Positions 31,041-40,921 of a stretch of 64,000 bases of DNA are shown here, piece after piece. Numbering within the stretch: the first letter of the stretch is position 1; each line of letters opens with the position of its first letter. The translations under genes were made by a program, and so were the position numbers. Location: contig NZ_JAGKSQ010000003.1 of NCBI RefSeq assembly GCF_017939705.1, forward strand, positions 310,001 through 374,000. The letters are read 5' to 3'. Under the pieces are notes generated by a model that was given only the letters and a program-made list of their open reading frames with translations, ran no database searches and had not been told where the DNA came from. Source of the DNA: Halalkalibacter suaedae (GTDB lineage: Bacteria; Bacillota; Bacilli; Bacillales; Bacillaceae_D).

Positions 31041-31081
31041 TAGAAAAAGTCAAAGCCATCTATCTGACTTTGACTTTTCTA
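31041..31081 (-). terminator. Hairpin between dnaK and dnaJ
   Basis: AGAAAAGTCAAAG pairs with CTTTGACTTTTTCT (one bulge) followed by CTACG rather than a long U-run. Probably a partial terminator or an mRNA-stabilising structure. Confidence 0.6.
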
Positions 31082-31093
31082 CATTAATCCGTA

Positions 31094-32929
31094 TTACTTT
31101 TTCTCTTCTTCTTTTACTTCCTCGTACTCTGCATCAACAACATTATCGTCTGCATTTTCAGTACCAGCGCCTTCAGCTCCTTGTGCAGCTTGAGCTGCTT
31201 GAGCCGCTTGCTCATACATCTTTGTTGATAGAGCCATAACGATTTCTTGTAACTCATCTTTAGCTGTACGAATCTCATCAATATTATCTGATTCAATCGC
31301 TTGCTTCAGCTTGTCTTTAGCCGCTTCAGCTTTTTCTTTCTCTTCTTGTTCAACACTTTCACCTAAATCTTTAAGTGTTTTCTCAGTTGTGAACACTAGC
31401 TGATCAGCTTCGTTACGAAGTTCAACTTCTTCACGACGTTTCTTATCTTCTTCAGCATTCGCTTCAGCATCTTTAACCATCTTTTCAATTTCTTCATCAG
31501 ATAGACCTGAAGACGAAGTAATTGTGATTGAATGCTCTTTATTTGTACCAAGATCTTTCGCCTTAACATTCACAATACCATTTGCATCAAGGTCGAATGT
31601 AACTTCGATTTGTGGAACACCGCGTGGTGCTGGTGGAATGTCAGTTAATTGGAAACGACCAAGTGTCTTATTATATGCAGCCATTTCACGCTCACCTTGT
31701 AATACGTGAATATCAACAGATGGCTGATTATCAGCAGCAGTTGAGAATGTTTGTGATTTTGAAGTCGGGATTGTCGTATTTCTTTCAATTAGCTTCGTAA
31801 ATACGCCACCCATTGTTTCAATACCAAGTGATAACGGCGTTACGTCAAGAAGGACAACATCCTTAACATCACCAGTTAACACACCTGCTTGAACCGCTGC
31901 ACCAAGTGCCACAACTTCATCTGGATTTACACCTTTGTGAGGCTCTTTACCAGTTAACTTCTTAATTTCAGCTTGAACTGCTGGGATACGAGTCGATCCA
32001 CCAACAAGTACAACCTTATCAATTTCACTTGCAGATAGACCAGCATCAGAAAGAGCACGACGTGTTGGAGCAAGTGTACGCTCAACTAAATCTGCAGAAA
32101 GCTCTTCGAATTTAGCACGGCTTAAGCTTAGCTCTAAATGCTTAGGACCTGTTGCATCAGCTGTAATGAACGGTAGAGAAATCTGAGTTTGTGTAACACC
32201 TGAAAGGTCTTTCTTAGCTTTCTCAGCAGCATCCTTCAAGCGTTGCATAGCCATTTTATCTTGAGCTAAGTCAATACCATTATCCTTCTTAAATTGCTCA
32301 ACAAGATGATCAATAATTACTTGGTCAAAGTCATCTCCACCAAGCTTATTATCACCAGATGTTGCTTTTACTTCAAAGAAGCCATCGCCAAGCTCAAGGA
32401 TTGAAACGTCAAATGTACCACCACCAAGGTCGTATACAAGAATCGTTTGGTCTTCTTCTTTTTCAAGACCATATGCTAGAGCAGCAGCTGTAGGCTCGTT
32501 GACAATACGCTCAACTTCTAAACCAGCTATTTTCCCTGCATCCTTTGTTGCTTGACGCTGGGAATCATTAAAATATGCTGGAACAGTAATAACAGCTTTT
32601 GTAACTGTTTCACCAAGATATGCTTCTGCATCTGACTTTAACTTTTGAAGAATAATCGCAGAAATTTCTTGTGGTGTGTATTCTTTTCCTTCAACTGTTT
32701 CCTTATAATCCGTACCCATATGACGCTTAATCGACATAATTGTGTTTGGATTCGTGATTGCTTGACGTTTCCCTACTTCACCTACAAGACGCTCACCGTC
32801 TTTAAATGCTACAACAGAAGGTGTTGTACGGTTTCCTTCAGGATTCGGGATAACCGTTGCTTCCCCGCCTTCCATAACAGCGACACAAGAGTTTGTCGTA
32901 CCTAAGTCAATTCCAATGATTTTACTCAT
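31094..32929 (-). CDS. dnaK: Chaperone protein DnaK (Hsp70)
   Basis: ATP-dependent chaperone. Nucleotide-binding domain with [29 protein letters not shown] and [12 protein letters not shown]; substrate-binding domain from about residue 360; lid helices and a Gln/Ala-rich, acidic C-terminal tail with EEVKEE. 611 residues, with the shorter nucleotide-binding domain typical of Gram-positive DnaK. Preceded by grpE and controlled by CIRCE/HrcA. Confidence 0.98.
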   Translation of the reverse strand: MSKIIGIDLGTTNSCVAVMEGGEATVIPNPEGNRTTPSVVAFKDGERLVGEVGKRQAITNPNTIMSIKRHMGTDYKETVEGKEYTPQEISAIILQKLKSDAEAYLGETVTKAVITVPAYFNDSQRQATKDAGKIAGLEVERIVNEPTAAALAYGLEKEEDQTILVYDLGGGTFDVSILELGDGFFEVKATSGDNKLGGDDFDQVIIDHLVEQFKKDNGIDLAQDKMAMQRLKDAAEKAKKDLSGVTQTQISLPFITADATGPKHLELSLSRAKFEELSADLVERTLAPTRRALSDAGLSASEIDKVVLVGGSTRIPAVQAEIKKLTGKEPHKGVNPDEVVALGAAVQAGVLTGDVKDVVLLDVTPLSLGIETMGGVFTKLIERNTTIPTSKSQTFSTAADNQPSVDIHVLQGEREMAAYNKTLGRFQLTDIPPAPRGVPQIEVTFDLDANGIVNVKAKDLGTNKEHSITITSSSGLSDEEIEKMVKDAEANAEEDKKRREEVELRNEADQLVFTTEKTLKDLGESVEQEEKEKAEAAKDKLKQAIESDNIDEIRTAKDELQEIVMALSTKMYEQAAQAAQAAQGAEGAGTENADDNVVDAEYEEVKEEEKK

Positions 32930-32977
32930 GATTTAGTTCCTCCATTTAATTACTATTGATTTTTTTATGTAAAGGAT

Positions 32978-33532
32978 CTATGCGTTCACTTTCACCATTG
33001 CTGGTCGTAGAATCCGATCCTTTAATTTATAACCCTTTTGTAATTCTTCCACAACATGACCTGATTCAAACCCAGCCTCTTCTACTTGCATAACGGCTTG
33101 ATGAACATGTGGATCAAATGCTTCTCCAACTGTTTTAATGACTTCGACACCTTCATTTTTTAATGTATCTTGAAACTGACGATAGACCATTTCCATCCCT
33201 TGAAGAAGAGATTTTGCTTCTTCCGCTTCCGGCTTTACTAGAAGGGCTCGTTCAAAGTTATCAATGACTGGGAGAAGGGCTTCTATCACCGTTTGTGATC
33301 TATATTTCGCTGCCGCTTCCTTTTCTTCACGAGAACGGCGTCTAAAGTTATCATAATCAGCTTGAGCACGAAGAAGGCGATTTGTCAGCTCAGCGACCTC
33401 AGCTTCTAGCTTTGCTTCAGTAGTTTGAACCTCTACTTCTTCTACAACTTGCTCATTTTCAACACTTTCTTCAACATCAGTTGTTTCCTCTGCTTGCTCT
33501 TCTGCTAATGTTTGCGTCTCTTTTTCTGTCAT
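32978..33532 (-). CDS. grpE: Nucleotide exchange factor GrpE
   Basis: Releases ADP from DnaK. Very acidic N-terminal tail (about residues 1-40), a long dimerising coiled coil with [18 protein letters not shown], and the C-terminal beta domain ending [13 protein letters not shown]. 184 residues. A perfect 12-bp hairpin stands before its ribosome site. Confidence 0.97.
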   Translation of the reverse strand: MTEKETQTLAEEQAEETTDVEESVENEQVVEEVEVQTTEAKLEAEVAELTNRLLRAQADYDNFRRRSREEKEAAAKYRSQTVIEALLPVIDNFERALLVKPEAEEAKSLLQGMEMVYRQFQDTLKNEGVEVIKTVGEAFDPHVHQAVMQVEEAGFESGHVVEELQKGYKLKDRILRPAMVKVNA

Positions 33533-33572
33533 TTATTTCACCTCCTAATAAAATTAAAAAACATCTATGTAG

Positions 33573-33600
33573 TTGACAATTAGTAAGCACTAATTGTCAA
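33573..33600 (-). promoter_or_regulatory. Intercistronic hairpin hrcA/grpE
   Basis: TTGACAATTAGT (33573-33584) and ACTAATTGTCAA (33589-33600) form a perfect 12-bp stem with a 4-base loop. There is no U-run after it, so it is more likely an mRNA processing or stability element than a terminator. The B. subtilis dnaK operon mRNA is cleaved between these genes, from memory. Confidence 0.75.
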
Positions 33601-33611
33601 TATTACCATTT

Positions 33612-34643
33612 CTAACTACCCTGATACAACTTCGTCAAGATCTTTGTTAAATCCTTTGATAATGTATCAACAACACCAATTACTCTTCGGTATTCCATTC
33701 TAGTGGGGCCAAGTATCCCTATTGTACCCATATGCTTTCCACTTATTGAGTAGGTAGCGGTAATTAAACTACAATGATCAAAAGCTTCAAGATTGTTCTC
33801 ATGCCCAATCTTTACTTGAATTCCTGACTGGGGCTTTCTTAATATTTGATGCATCATGTCGTCTTCTTCAAGCATATTAAGCAACATCCGAACCTTCTCT
33901 ACATCACGAAATTCTGGTTGAGTAAGTAGGTTCGTCTTTCCACTGTAGAAAACCTTTTCTGCTTTATCAATATCAAATGAAGAGGCAAGTGCTTGAACAA
34001 CATGCTCATAGTTTTGGACATGTGCCCGAAGAACATTTGCAACCTCCGTCTGAAGTTTCGTACGAAGCTTATATAACGGAACACCCATAAGACGTTCATT
34101 TAATATATTTACCGTTCTTTCAAGGTCCGCAGCTTCAATTCCTTCTGGGATTGCGATTGTTTGATTTTCAACACGACCTGTATCAGTCACTAAAATAAAA
34201 ATAGCGGACTCCTTACTAAGCGGGATAATTTGAATATTCCGCAATGAAGCCTCAAACATCTCAGGACCAAGGACAAGCGAGATATAACTTGTCATATTTG
34301 ATAGGACTCGAGCTGAATGCTGAATAACTTCCTCTACCTCCCGCATCCGTTCATTAAAGCTCGAACGAATATTGGATCTTTCGTCAGCAGTTAATCTTTG
34401 AGGTAGTAACAAATGGTCAACATAGTAACGGTAGCCCTTCTGTGAAGGTATACGACCTGCAGAACTATGGGGTTTCTCTAAGAAACCTAGTTCCTCTAAA
34501 TCAGACATGTCATTACGAATTGTCGCTGGACTAAATGTAATGTCTTCTCTTTTAGAAATACTCCTTGAACCAACTGGCTCCGCAGAACGGATATAATCAT
34601 CAACAATAGCATGTAAAATTAACAATTGTCTCTCTGTTAACAT
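33612..34643 (-). CDS. hrcA: Heat-inducible transcription repressor HrcA
   Basis: Represses the dnaK and groE operons by binding CIRCE. N-terminal winged helix (MLTERQLLILHAIVDDYIRS, then SPATIRNDMSDLEELGFLEK), a GAF-like middle and a dimerisation region. 343 residues. First gene of its operon and autoregulated through the CIRCE element 17 bp upstream. Confidence 0.97.
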   Translation of the reverse strand: MLTERQLLILHAIVDDYIRSAEPVGSRSISKREDITFSPATIRNDMSDLEELGFLEKPHSSAGRIPSQKGYRYYVDHLLLPQRLTADERSNIRSSFNERMREVEEVIQHSARVLSNMTSYISLVLGPEMFEASLRNIQIIPLSKESAIFILVTDTGRVENQTIAIPEGIEAADLERTVNILNERLMGVPLYKLRTKLQTEVANVLRAHVQNYEHVVQALASSFDIDKAEKVFYSGKTNLLTQPEFRDVEKVRMLLNMLEEDDMMHQILRKPQSGIQVKIGHENNLEAFDHCSLITATYSISGKHMGTIGILGPTRMEYRRVIGVVDTLSKDLTKILTKLYQGS

Positions 34644-34659
34644 CCCCTCATCACCTCTG

Positions 34660-34686
34660 TTAGCACTCTTCTTGTTCGAGTGCTAA
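34660..34686 (-). promoter_or_regulatory. CIRCE operator
   Basis: Perfect consensus inverted repeat TTAGCACTC-N9-GAGTGCTAA, just upstream of hrcA and downstream of the promoter. Target of HrcA. Confidence 0.98.
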
Positions 34687-34696
34687 ATCTAATGAT

Positions 34697-34725
34697 AAAT
34701 TACCAAATGGGCTCACTTTTGTCAA
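34697..34725 (-). promoter_or_regulatory. SigA promoter of the hrcA operon
   Basis: Minus strand TTGACA (34720-34725), 17-bp spacer, TAATTT (34697-34702). The CIRCE begins about 10 bp downstream of the -10 box, so bound HrcA would block initiation. Confidence 0.7.
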
Positions 34726-34739
34726 TCATCAAAGCCTAA

Positions 34740-35897
34740 TTATTCTACGTTTTCTTCATTTAAAACAGCAATAAACTGTTCAAAGACTTCATTTCCTAGA
34801 AGCAAACCATGTTCAGTTAACTGAACTTGATCATCTACTTGGCGTAACAAGCCTCGTTTTTCTAGCTCTTTTATTTGTGTTGAAAAACATTTATCCATTG
34901 TTATTCCGTATTTCTTTGAAAAAGCAGTCTTATTAACTCCCTCACGCTTCCTTAACCCCATAAACATTTCTTCCTCAATTTGCTCGATCTTTGTCACTTG
35001 GTGTTTCGTTAGTATGGGGGCAATTTTGTCATTAATCGCCTGTAGGTATTTTGGGATGGGACCATGATTTTGATGTCTATATCCATCAATATAGCCATGG
35101 GCACCAGCTCCAAAACCATAATACCCTTCGTTATTCCAATAATAAAGATTATGCTTGCTTTCGTAACCTTTTTTAGCAAAATTACTGATTTCATACTGAA
35201 TAAGACCGGCATCTGCTGTCAGCTTTAATAAATCCTGATACATCATTACCTCATCATCTTCTGGAGGTAATGTTAGCTTTCCTTTTCGTTGACGATTAAA
35301 AAAGACTGTCTTTTCTTCGATCTTTAATGAGTAAGCTGAAATATGTTCTACTCCTAATTGAATAGCTCGGTCGATCGTGTCCCGGAAATGATTGGGATCT
35401 TGCTTAGGAAGTCCAAACATTAAATCGATAGAAATATTGTCTAAGCCTACCCTACGACAACGTTCAATTGCCTGTTCCACACTCTGGTTTGTATGGGTAC
35501 GTCCTATTTCCTTCAAAAGTTCATCATCAAATGTTTGCACACCCATACTAAGTCGGTTAATACCAAATTCCTTTAACACTACTAGTTTGTCCTCTTCAAT
35601 ACTATCCGGATTCACTTCAATTGTATATTCAAGTACGTCATCTAGCGGTAGGATTTTCGCCATCCCTTTTAGGAGGACTGTTAATTGCTCGGCAGTAAGT
35701 GCCGTCGGTGTTCCCCCACCAATATAGACTGTTTTCAATCTATCAGTTGGTTGCTCTCTCATCGTTCTATCCATCTCTAGAAGCAGTGCATCTATATACT
35801 CATCAACAGGTTGGTTTTTCAAAAAGACTTTGTTGAAATCACAGTAGTAACATATATGTTCACAAAAGGGGATATGGACATACGCTGCTTGAATCAT
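34740..35897 (-). CDS. hemW: Radical SAM heme chaperone HemW
   Basis: HemN-like protein that inserts heme into respiratory enzymes rather than making it. Radical SAM motif near the N-terminus (YVHIPFCEHICYYCDF: CxxxCxxC), IGGGTPT, and a C-terminal winged-helix HemN_C domain. It lacks the N-terminal extension of true coproporphyrinogen dehydrogenases. 385 residues, AAGGAGGGC site, between lepA and hrcA as in B. subtilis. Confidence 0.94.
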   Translation of the reverse strand: MIQAAYVHIPFCEHICYYCDFNKVFLKNQPVDEYIDALLLEMDRTMREQPTDRLKTVYIGGGTPTALTAEQLTVLLKGMAKILPLDDVLEYTIEVNPDSIEEDKLVVLKEFGINRLSMGVQTFDDELLKEIGRTHTNQSVEQAIERCRRVGLDNISIDLMFGLPKQDPNHFRDTIDRAIQLGVEHISAYSLKIEEKTVFFNRQRKGKLTLPPEDDEVMMYQDLLKLTADAGLIQYEISNFAKKGYESKHNLYYWNNEGYYGFGAGAHGYIDGYRHQNHGPIPKYLQAINDKIAPILTKHQVTKIEQIEEEMFMGLRKREGVNKTAFSKKYGITMDKCFSTQIKELEKRGLLRQVDDQVQLTEHGLLLGNEVFEQFIAVLNEENVE

Positions 35898-35926
35898 GGG
35901 GTGCCCTCCTTCTTAGAAAACTTAGA

Positions 35927-35964
35927 GGGTGCCCTAAAAGGTTATTTCACCTTCTAGAACACCC
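35927..35964 (-). terminator. Hairpin between lepA and hemW
   Basis: GGGTG, CTA and AAGGT arms pair across GAAATA (35927-35964). The U-rich tract after it is weak (CTAAGTTTTC), so read-through into hemW is likely. Confidence 0.55.
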
Positions 35965-35973
35965 CCTTCTACA

Positions 35974-37794
35974 TTAATCTTCCATTCGTAACACTGCCAT
36001 AAATGCTTCTTGTGGAACTTCGACATTTCCAACAGATTTCATACGCTTCTTACCTTCTTTTTGCTTCTCAAGTAATTTACGTTTACGTGAAATATCTCCA
36101 CCATAACATTTTGCTAGAACATTTTTACGAATCGCTTTAATGGTTGAGCGGGCAATAATTTTTTGACCAATACTTGCTTGAATCGGCACTTCAAATTGCT
36201 GTCTAGGAATAAGCTCTTTTAATTTCTCAACGATTACTTTTCCACGCTCATAGGCAAAATCACGGTGAACAATGATCGAAAGTGCATCAACAGTCTCACC
36301 ATTTAAAAGAATATCCATTTTCACAAGTTTTGATGGCTTGTAGCCAATTAACTCATAATCAAAGGAAGCATACCCTTTTGTATTTGATTTTAATTGATCA
36401 AAGAAATCATAGACAATTTCAGATAAAGGGATCTCATAAACGATTTGAACACGGATATCATCTAGATACTGCATATCAATAAAGATACCACGCTTACGCT
36501 GACAGAGTTCCATAACTGATCCTACATATTCATTTGGAACCATGACCTTAGATTTCACATAAGGTTCTTCCACCTGTTCGATCTTTTGTGGATCAGGCAT
36601 GTTGGAAGGATTATCAATCTGAATCTCATCTCCATTTGTAGCAAGTACCTTATACACAACACTTGGTGCTGTTGTAATAAGCGTAATATTGAATTCACGT
36701 TCAATACGTTCTTGAATGATTTCCATATGGAGTAATCCTAAGAACCCACAACGGAAACCAAAACCAAGTGCCTGCGACGTTTCCGGTTCATATTGCAATG
36801 AGGCATCGTTTAACTCTAATCGCTCTAGGGCTTCACGTAAATCATTGTAATCATTTGTATCAACTGGATACAAACCACAGTATACCATCGGATTCATTCG
36901 ACGATAACCTGGTAAAGCCTCCGGTGCTGGATTCACTGCATTGGTAATTGTATCACCAACACGTGTGTCGCCAACATTTTTAATTGCTGCAGTCAAGAAG
37001 CCAACATCTCCGACTGTCAGTTCATCCCTCGGTACAGCTTTCGGGGTAAATACTCCAACTTCATTAACCTCAAACTCTTTCCCCGTCGCCATCATCTTAA
37101 TTTTTTGACCTGGCTTCACAGTTCCTTCAACAATTCGTATAAAGGAAACGACACCACGATACGAGTCATAGAGTGAATCAAAGATTAATGCTTTTAGTGG
37201 TGCAGCAGGATCTCCTGTAGGTGCAGGAACCTTTTCTACCACTTGTTCAAGAATCTCCTCAATTCCAATCCCATTCTTTGCCGAAGCTAAAACCGCATCA
37301 GATGTATCAAGCCCAATTACATCCTCCACTTCCTGCTTCACACGATCAGGTTCAGCACTTGGTAAATCAATCTTGTTAATAACAGGTAGAATTTCAAGAT
37401 CATTATCAAGAGCCAAGTAGACATTCGCTAATGTTTGAGCTTCAATTCCTTGAGCAGCATCAACAATTAATAAAGCTCCTTCACAGGCCGCAAGACTCCG
37501 TGAAACCTCATACGTGAAGTCGACGTGTCCAGGGGTATCAATTAAATGAAAAATATATTCTTCGCCGTCCTTAGCTTTGTAAGTAAGTTGGACTGCATTT
37601 AATTTAATAGTAATTCCTCGCTCACGCTCTAAATCCATTGCATCAAGCGTTTGTTCTTTCATCTCACGCTGTGTCAATGCACCTGTTTTCTCAAGAATTC
37701 GGTCTGCTAGTGTTGATTTTCCGTGGTCGATATGGGCAATAATTGAAAAATTGCGGATTCGCGACTGACGGTCTAATCGTTGTTCATTATTCAT
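35974..37794 (-). CDS. lepA: Elongation factor 4 (LepA)
   Basis: Ribosome-associated translational GTPase. GTPase domain with [23 protein letters not shown] and [11 protein letters not shown]-like domains III and V; and the LepA-specific C-terminal domain ending [20 protein letters not shown]. Start set at ATG 37792-37794 with GTAGGAGTGAT; the frame runs 11 codons further upstream without a ribosome site. Confidence 0.97.
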   Translation of the reverse strand: MNNEQRLDRQSRIRNFSIIAHIDHGKSTLADRILEKTGALTQREMKEQTLDAMDLERERGITIKLNAVQLTYKAKDGEEYIFHLIDTPGHVDFTYEVSRSLAACEGALLIVDAAQGIEAQTLANVYLALDNDLEILPVINKIDLPSAEPDRVKQEVEDVIGLDTSDAVLASAKNGIGIEEILEQVVEKVPAPTGDPAAPLKALIFDSLYDSYRGVVSFIRIVEGTVKPGQKIKMMATGKEFEVNEVGVFTPKAVPRDELTVGDVGFLTAAIKNVGDTRVGDTITNAVNPAPEALPGYRRMNPMVYCGLYPVDTNDYNDLREALERLELNDASLQYEPETSQALGFGFRCGFLGLLHMEIIQERIEREFNITLITTAPSVVYKVLATNGDEIQIDNPSNMPDPQKIEQVEEPYVKSKVMVPNEYVGSVMELCQRKRGIFIDMQYLDDIRVQIVYEIPLSEIVYDFFDQLKSNTKGYASFDYELIGYKPSKLVKMDILLNGETVDALSIIVHRDFAYERGKVIVEKLKELIPRQQFEVPIQASIGQKIIARSTIKAIRKNVLAKCYGGDISRKRKLLEKQKEGKKRMKSVGNVEVPQEAFMAVLRMED

Positions 37795-37948
37795 GCCATC
37801 ACTCCTACAATGTCGTACAATGTACACTATTTTTCATTATACCTTTCTGTTGAGAGTCAAGCAATACTTGTCTAGAATGCTTTAATAATCGTTTCACTCT
37901 TATTGCTTTCACACTAGAAGCAATACGTAAAAAAAGAAACATCGACAC

Positions 37949-38070
37949 CGCTCCTGAAATATACTACGCTTTCCGCGGGAAGCCGGTGAGCCTCCTCGCA
38001 CGCTTCGCTACTGCGGGGTCTCACCTTTGGCTTTATCATCCCGCAGGAGTCTACGTATATTTCATCCGCT
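37949..38070. repeat. Dispersed palindromic repeat, family A, copy 2 (intact)
   Basis: 122 bp, uninterrupted version of the element at 4130-4302, same orientation. Ends TGAAATATAC and GTATATTTCA are inverted; GCGGGA/TCCCGC, AAGCC/GGCTT and GGTGAG/CTCACC pair inside. Confidence 0.87.
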
Positions 38071-38291
38071 AATTAAATGCTTTGCTCGGAATGCCATTCA
38101 GCCAATTGGCTAACTATTTCAAGTGCATGGCTGAAAAGATCAAGTCGGCATAATAAAATGCACATAAAAACTTCTTTGAACATCATTCCCTGTTAAAGTC
38201 TGATTCAGTATACCAAGATAGACATTCGAGGTGCCTCATACATGTCTTCGATTTAAGAGGGTAAGTTATTTTCCATTTGTCCTCTCAGTTA

Positions 38292-38409
38292 AGCGGACGG
38301 GATGGGCGGACCGACTCCTGCAGGACATAAGGGCAATATGGAAATCCACTGGCAGAGCCAGTTGGTTCCATGCCCTCCGGCGGGTGCGTGCCCCCCATCC
38401 CGGTAGCGG
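38292..38409 (+). repeat. Dispersed palindromic repeat, family B, copy 2
   Basis: 118 bp, about the same length and sequence as 40922-41039. Starts AGCGGACGGGATGGG and ends CCCCATCCCGGTAGCGG. A frame that crosses it at 38231-38464 has no counterpart in the other copies. Confidence 0.87.
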
Positions 38410-38479
38410 GAGCGAAGCATCTTATCATGGCATTTATGTACAAAAGACCCTCTTAACAAGCTGAAGCTAACAGTTATAA

Positions 38480-38818
38480 TTAACTATTAGCTTCTTGTTC
38501 GCCGTTTAGTACTTGATGGACAAATGTCATTACTTGACCTAGCATCGCCCTACTTACATAATTAAAGCCTTTAGCTAAATCACTCCCCATTTCTGAGAAG
38601 AAATTAAAGCGACCTGTCTCTTCAATCTTTTGACTTTTCACTTCCAGCTCTGATTGTTTTACTTGAGTGGCTTTCTCTTCTTGCTGCTGTTCTTTTTCAA
38701 TTAAGAGAGGTACTGGCTGTGAAATTCCAAGCTCTTCACTCATTTGTTGTACACCAAACAATGAACCAAGTAAGATTAGTAAACCAACACTAACGAAAAT
38801 CACAACCAGTTTTTTCAT
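38480..38818 (-). CDS. yqxA: YqxA family protein
   Basis: 112 residues: an N-terminal membrane anchor (LVVIFVSVGLLILLGSLFGV), a Glu/Gln/Lys-rich linker, and a C-terminal amphipathic part (NFFSEMGSDLAKGFNYVSRA). Function unknown. Its place directly after spoIIP identifies it as yqxA and suggests co-expression in sporulation; that role is inference. Confidence 0.85.
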   Translation of the reverse strand: MKKLVVIFVSVGLLILLGSLFGVQQMSEELGISQPVPLLIEKEQQQEEKATQVKQSELEVKSQKIEETGRFNFFSEMGSDLAKGFNYVSRAMLGQVMTFVHQVLNGEQEANS

Positions 38819-38833
38819 TTGATAGCTCCTCTC

Positions 38834-40006
38834 TTATTCAGCAGATGCATTTTTCTCCCAATAATACTCTGAAAAGACTTCTGCAATAGCTGTAGCTGAT
38901 AAGTTAACCTCATCAAGACTGTTATGCACTCCGCCCATTTCAATTAAGATTGAATTGCCTGATAAGTCTTGATTAAACTTACCATTTGTTAATGAACCAC
39001 TTTTTAACATAACCCCACGACTTAAACCTGGATATTTCTTTTCAAGTGAGTTGTGAAGATCTTCGGCTAACTTGTAATTTTGTTCATAGTTACTATGGTT
39101 GCCACCAATAACAAATACAGTACGGGCATAAACCTTACCATTAATTGTAACTGTCGTTTTGTCACGGGAAATCGTATCTCGATGTAAGTCAAAGAAAAAT
39201 TCCAGATTTTCGTTACCTGCCATTGCCTCCTGTACAAATTCACGAGAAGCATCATATGATTTTCCGTATTGCCAGCCTTTTTCTAACACATTGTTTTGAA
39301 CGTCACGTTCCTCAACTTCAACACCTATTCCTCTTTTTTCAAGCTCTTGTGAAAGTTTTTCCCCAACGAGTTCGATATTTATTTCTCTATGGAATGCCTC
39401 ATTTGGAACATCTGTTTCTAGCTCAGGTAAAAAAGATTCTGTGTTATGTGAGTGAATAATATGAACAACTTTCCGTCCATTTGTTGTTTCAGGGATTTCT
39501 TCGCGTTCTTTCTCTATTTGTTCTAACTTCTCTAAACTTTCCTTCGTTGCCTCACGCTCAGCCATAATCACTTCCATCGGTGGAGCCGATTCAACAGGTA
39601 GGTTCGTATAATCCGTCCCTTCCCCTGCTATTAAAATAGTTCCATCAAAGAGGGCAAAGCCCGGAAGTTCTCGTCCAAGTAAACTTCTTGGATCATTTGG
39701 GTTTATACTTGTCGCTACCTCAAAGGCAATTGATGATAGACTGGGTGGTTCGCTATCTTCTGGAAGAACTTGTTTGAAATATTGATTTTCCATCCCGAGA
39801 ATATACATAAAATGCTCACCTTTAATATTTGTTGCCCACTCGTGCACCTGAGTTGACGCAAGGCCATACCCAGGTTCAAAAGAAGTAAGCATTCCTGTGA
39901 AAATAAAAAGGGCCATCATTCCTATAATCAAAGAAGCGATTAGTTTCTTCAGGCTCGTCCTGTTTAGAGAAACGGTAAATCCACGAAATTGATTTCGTTT
40001 TTTCAT
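38834..40006 (-). CDS. spoIIP: Stage II sporulation protein P (SpoIIP)
   Basis: Peptidoglycan amidase/endopeptidase of the SpoIIDMP engulfment machine. N-terminal membrane anchor (IASLIIGMMALFIFTGML), an external linker, and the SpoIIP catalytic domain with candidate zinc ligands in HIIHSHNTESFLPE and FDLHRDT and the catalytic-Glu region ILIEMGGVHNSLDE. 390 residues. It is separated from gpr by 1 kb that includes a strong terminator, so it must have its own promoter. Confidence 0.95.
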   Translation of the reverse strand: MKKRNQFRGFTVSLNRTSLKKLIASLIIGMMALFIFTGMLTSFEPGYGLASTQVHEWATNIKGEHFMYILGMENQYFKQVLPEDSEPPSLSSIAFEVATSINPNDPRSLLGRELPGFALFDGTILIAGEGTDYTNLPVESAPPMEVIMAEREATKESLEKLEQIEKEREEIPETTNGRKVVHIIHSHNTESFLPELETDVPNEAFHREINIELVGEKLSQELEKRGIGVEVEERDVQNNVLEKGWQYGKSYDASREFVQEAMAGNENLEFFFDLHRDTISRDKTTVTINGKVYARTVFVIGGNHSNYEQNYKLAEDLHNSLEKKYPGLSRGVMLKSGSLTNGKFNQDLSGNSILIEMGGVHNSLDEVNLSATAIAEVFSEYYWEKNASAE

Positions 40007-40120
40007 CCTCTCACCTTCCTACTGTGAATTGTGCTGCGTCGAATACCTTGTCCAATGTCTGCCTGAAAGGAACTAAACTAACTAATCCCATCTCTATGAC
40101 GAAGATTCCTCAAATAGAAC

Positions 40121-40162
40121 AAAAAAAAGACTCAAACAAGTTTAATTAACTTGTTTGAGCCT
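40121..40162 (-). terminator. Strong terminator upstream of spoIIP
   Basis: CTCAAACAAGTT (40131-40142) pairs perfectly with AACTTGTTTGAG (40148-40159); eight U follow on the minus strand after TC. It would stop transcription coming from gpr. Confidence 0.92.
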
Positions 40163-40259
40163 CAGATATTATAAAAAACCGGAATAAACGATACCCCAAT
40201 TTAGTTTCAATATCTCGAATAGTTTTTATTAGCACATCGACTGACAAACAATGATTTTG

Positions 40260-40292
40260 GAGGCCACTGAAAAAGGTTTCTTTAGTGGCCTC
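40260..40292. repeat. Small hairpin element
   Basis: GAGGCCACT and AAA pair with TTT and AGTGGCCTC across a short loop. Same arms as the insert at 4218-4271. Confidence 0.7.
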
Positions 40293-40465
40293 GTAAAGCA
40301 TTGAAAGAAGCAGTTGTTTTGTCTTAACCTCCGCTATGAGTAGAACGTGTGGAGACGTTATTACTACTCGAATATAAAAGATACGTTAAATATACAAATA
40401 ACAAAGACTAAAATGGTGATACTACCTACTTTTAAAGGACGTGGTTTAGATCCTAGAACTTGCTT

Positions 40466-40644
40466 ACGGACATTGGTTCCGTTAAACAATGAGAAAAACG
40501 AGAATTCGTGTAGTAACGGACATATGATTCGTTATTCACTCTTATAACTGGCATTTCTTTACGATTTATATGAAATAACGGATCATATGTCCGTAAACAT
40601 GATAAAGAAGGGAAATATTGAGGTTTAAGGGATCATATGTCCAT
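40466..40644. repeat. Cluster of four ACGGA-N7-TCCGT palindromes
   Basis: Four 17-bp sites: ACGGACATTGGTTCCGT (40466-40482), ACGGACATATGATTCGT (40516-40532), ACGGATCATATGTCCGT (40578-40594) and AGGGATCATATGTCCAT (40628-40644). Starts are 50, 62 and 50 bp apart. The first two and last two are in opposite orientation by their core. Could be a repeat family or a regulator binding array. Confidence 0.75.
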
Positions 40645-40921
40645 AAAGAATTCAACAAACCGTACTCAGTATAAGGAGGTACCTTCAACTGGTGAAAATC
40701 TTGCTACTTCATCATATCTTCTAAAAAGAGCACTTTTTCAGTGGCCTCTGGTTTTGACGTACTTTGTAAAAAGAAATAGATTAAACAAGATTATCAATAT
40801 TCGCAGAATGGTTTTACTTTCCACCAAACACCATTTGATTACCCATTAAAGAGACGAAAATCCGTCATCTATTTATGAGGGTGTTAGAGAGAGGGTAGAT
40901 TCTCTTTCTTACTCTAACCCC

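Larger units (their letters stand above)
37795..38479. other. Non-coding gap lepA-yqxA, holding two repeats
   Basis: Contains one copy each of repeat families A (37949-38070) and B (38292-38409). The rest shows no gene. In B. subtilis yqxA and lepA are adjacent, so this gap has expanded here. Confidence 0.65.

Noticed and set aside
38231-38464. 77-codon plus-strand frame across repeat B
   Set aside because: Its sequence comes mostly from the palindromic repeat; the frame is not kept in the other copies.
40637-40849. 70-codon frame in the gpr-spoIIP gap
   Set aside because: Begins inside a palindrome, has no ribosome site, and runs through a hairpin half copy.
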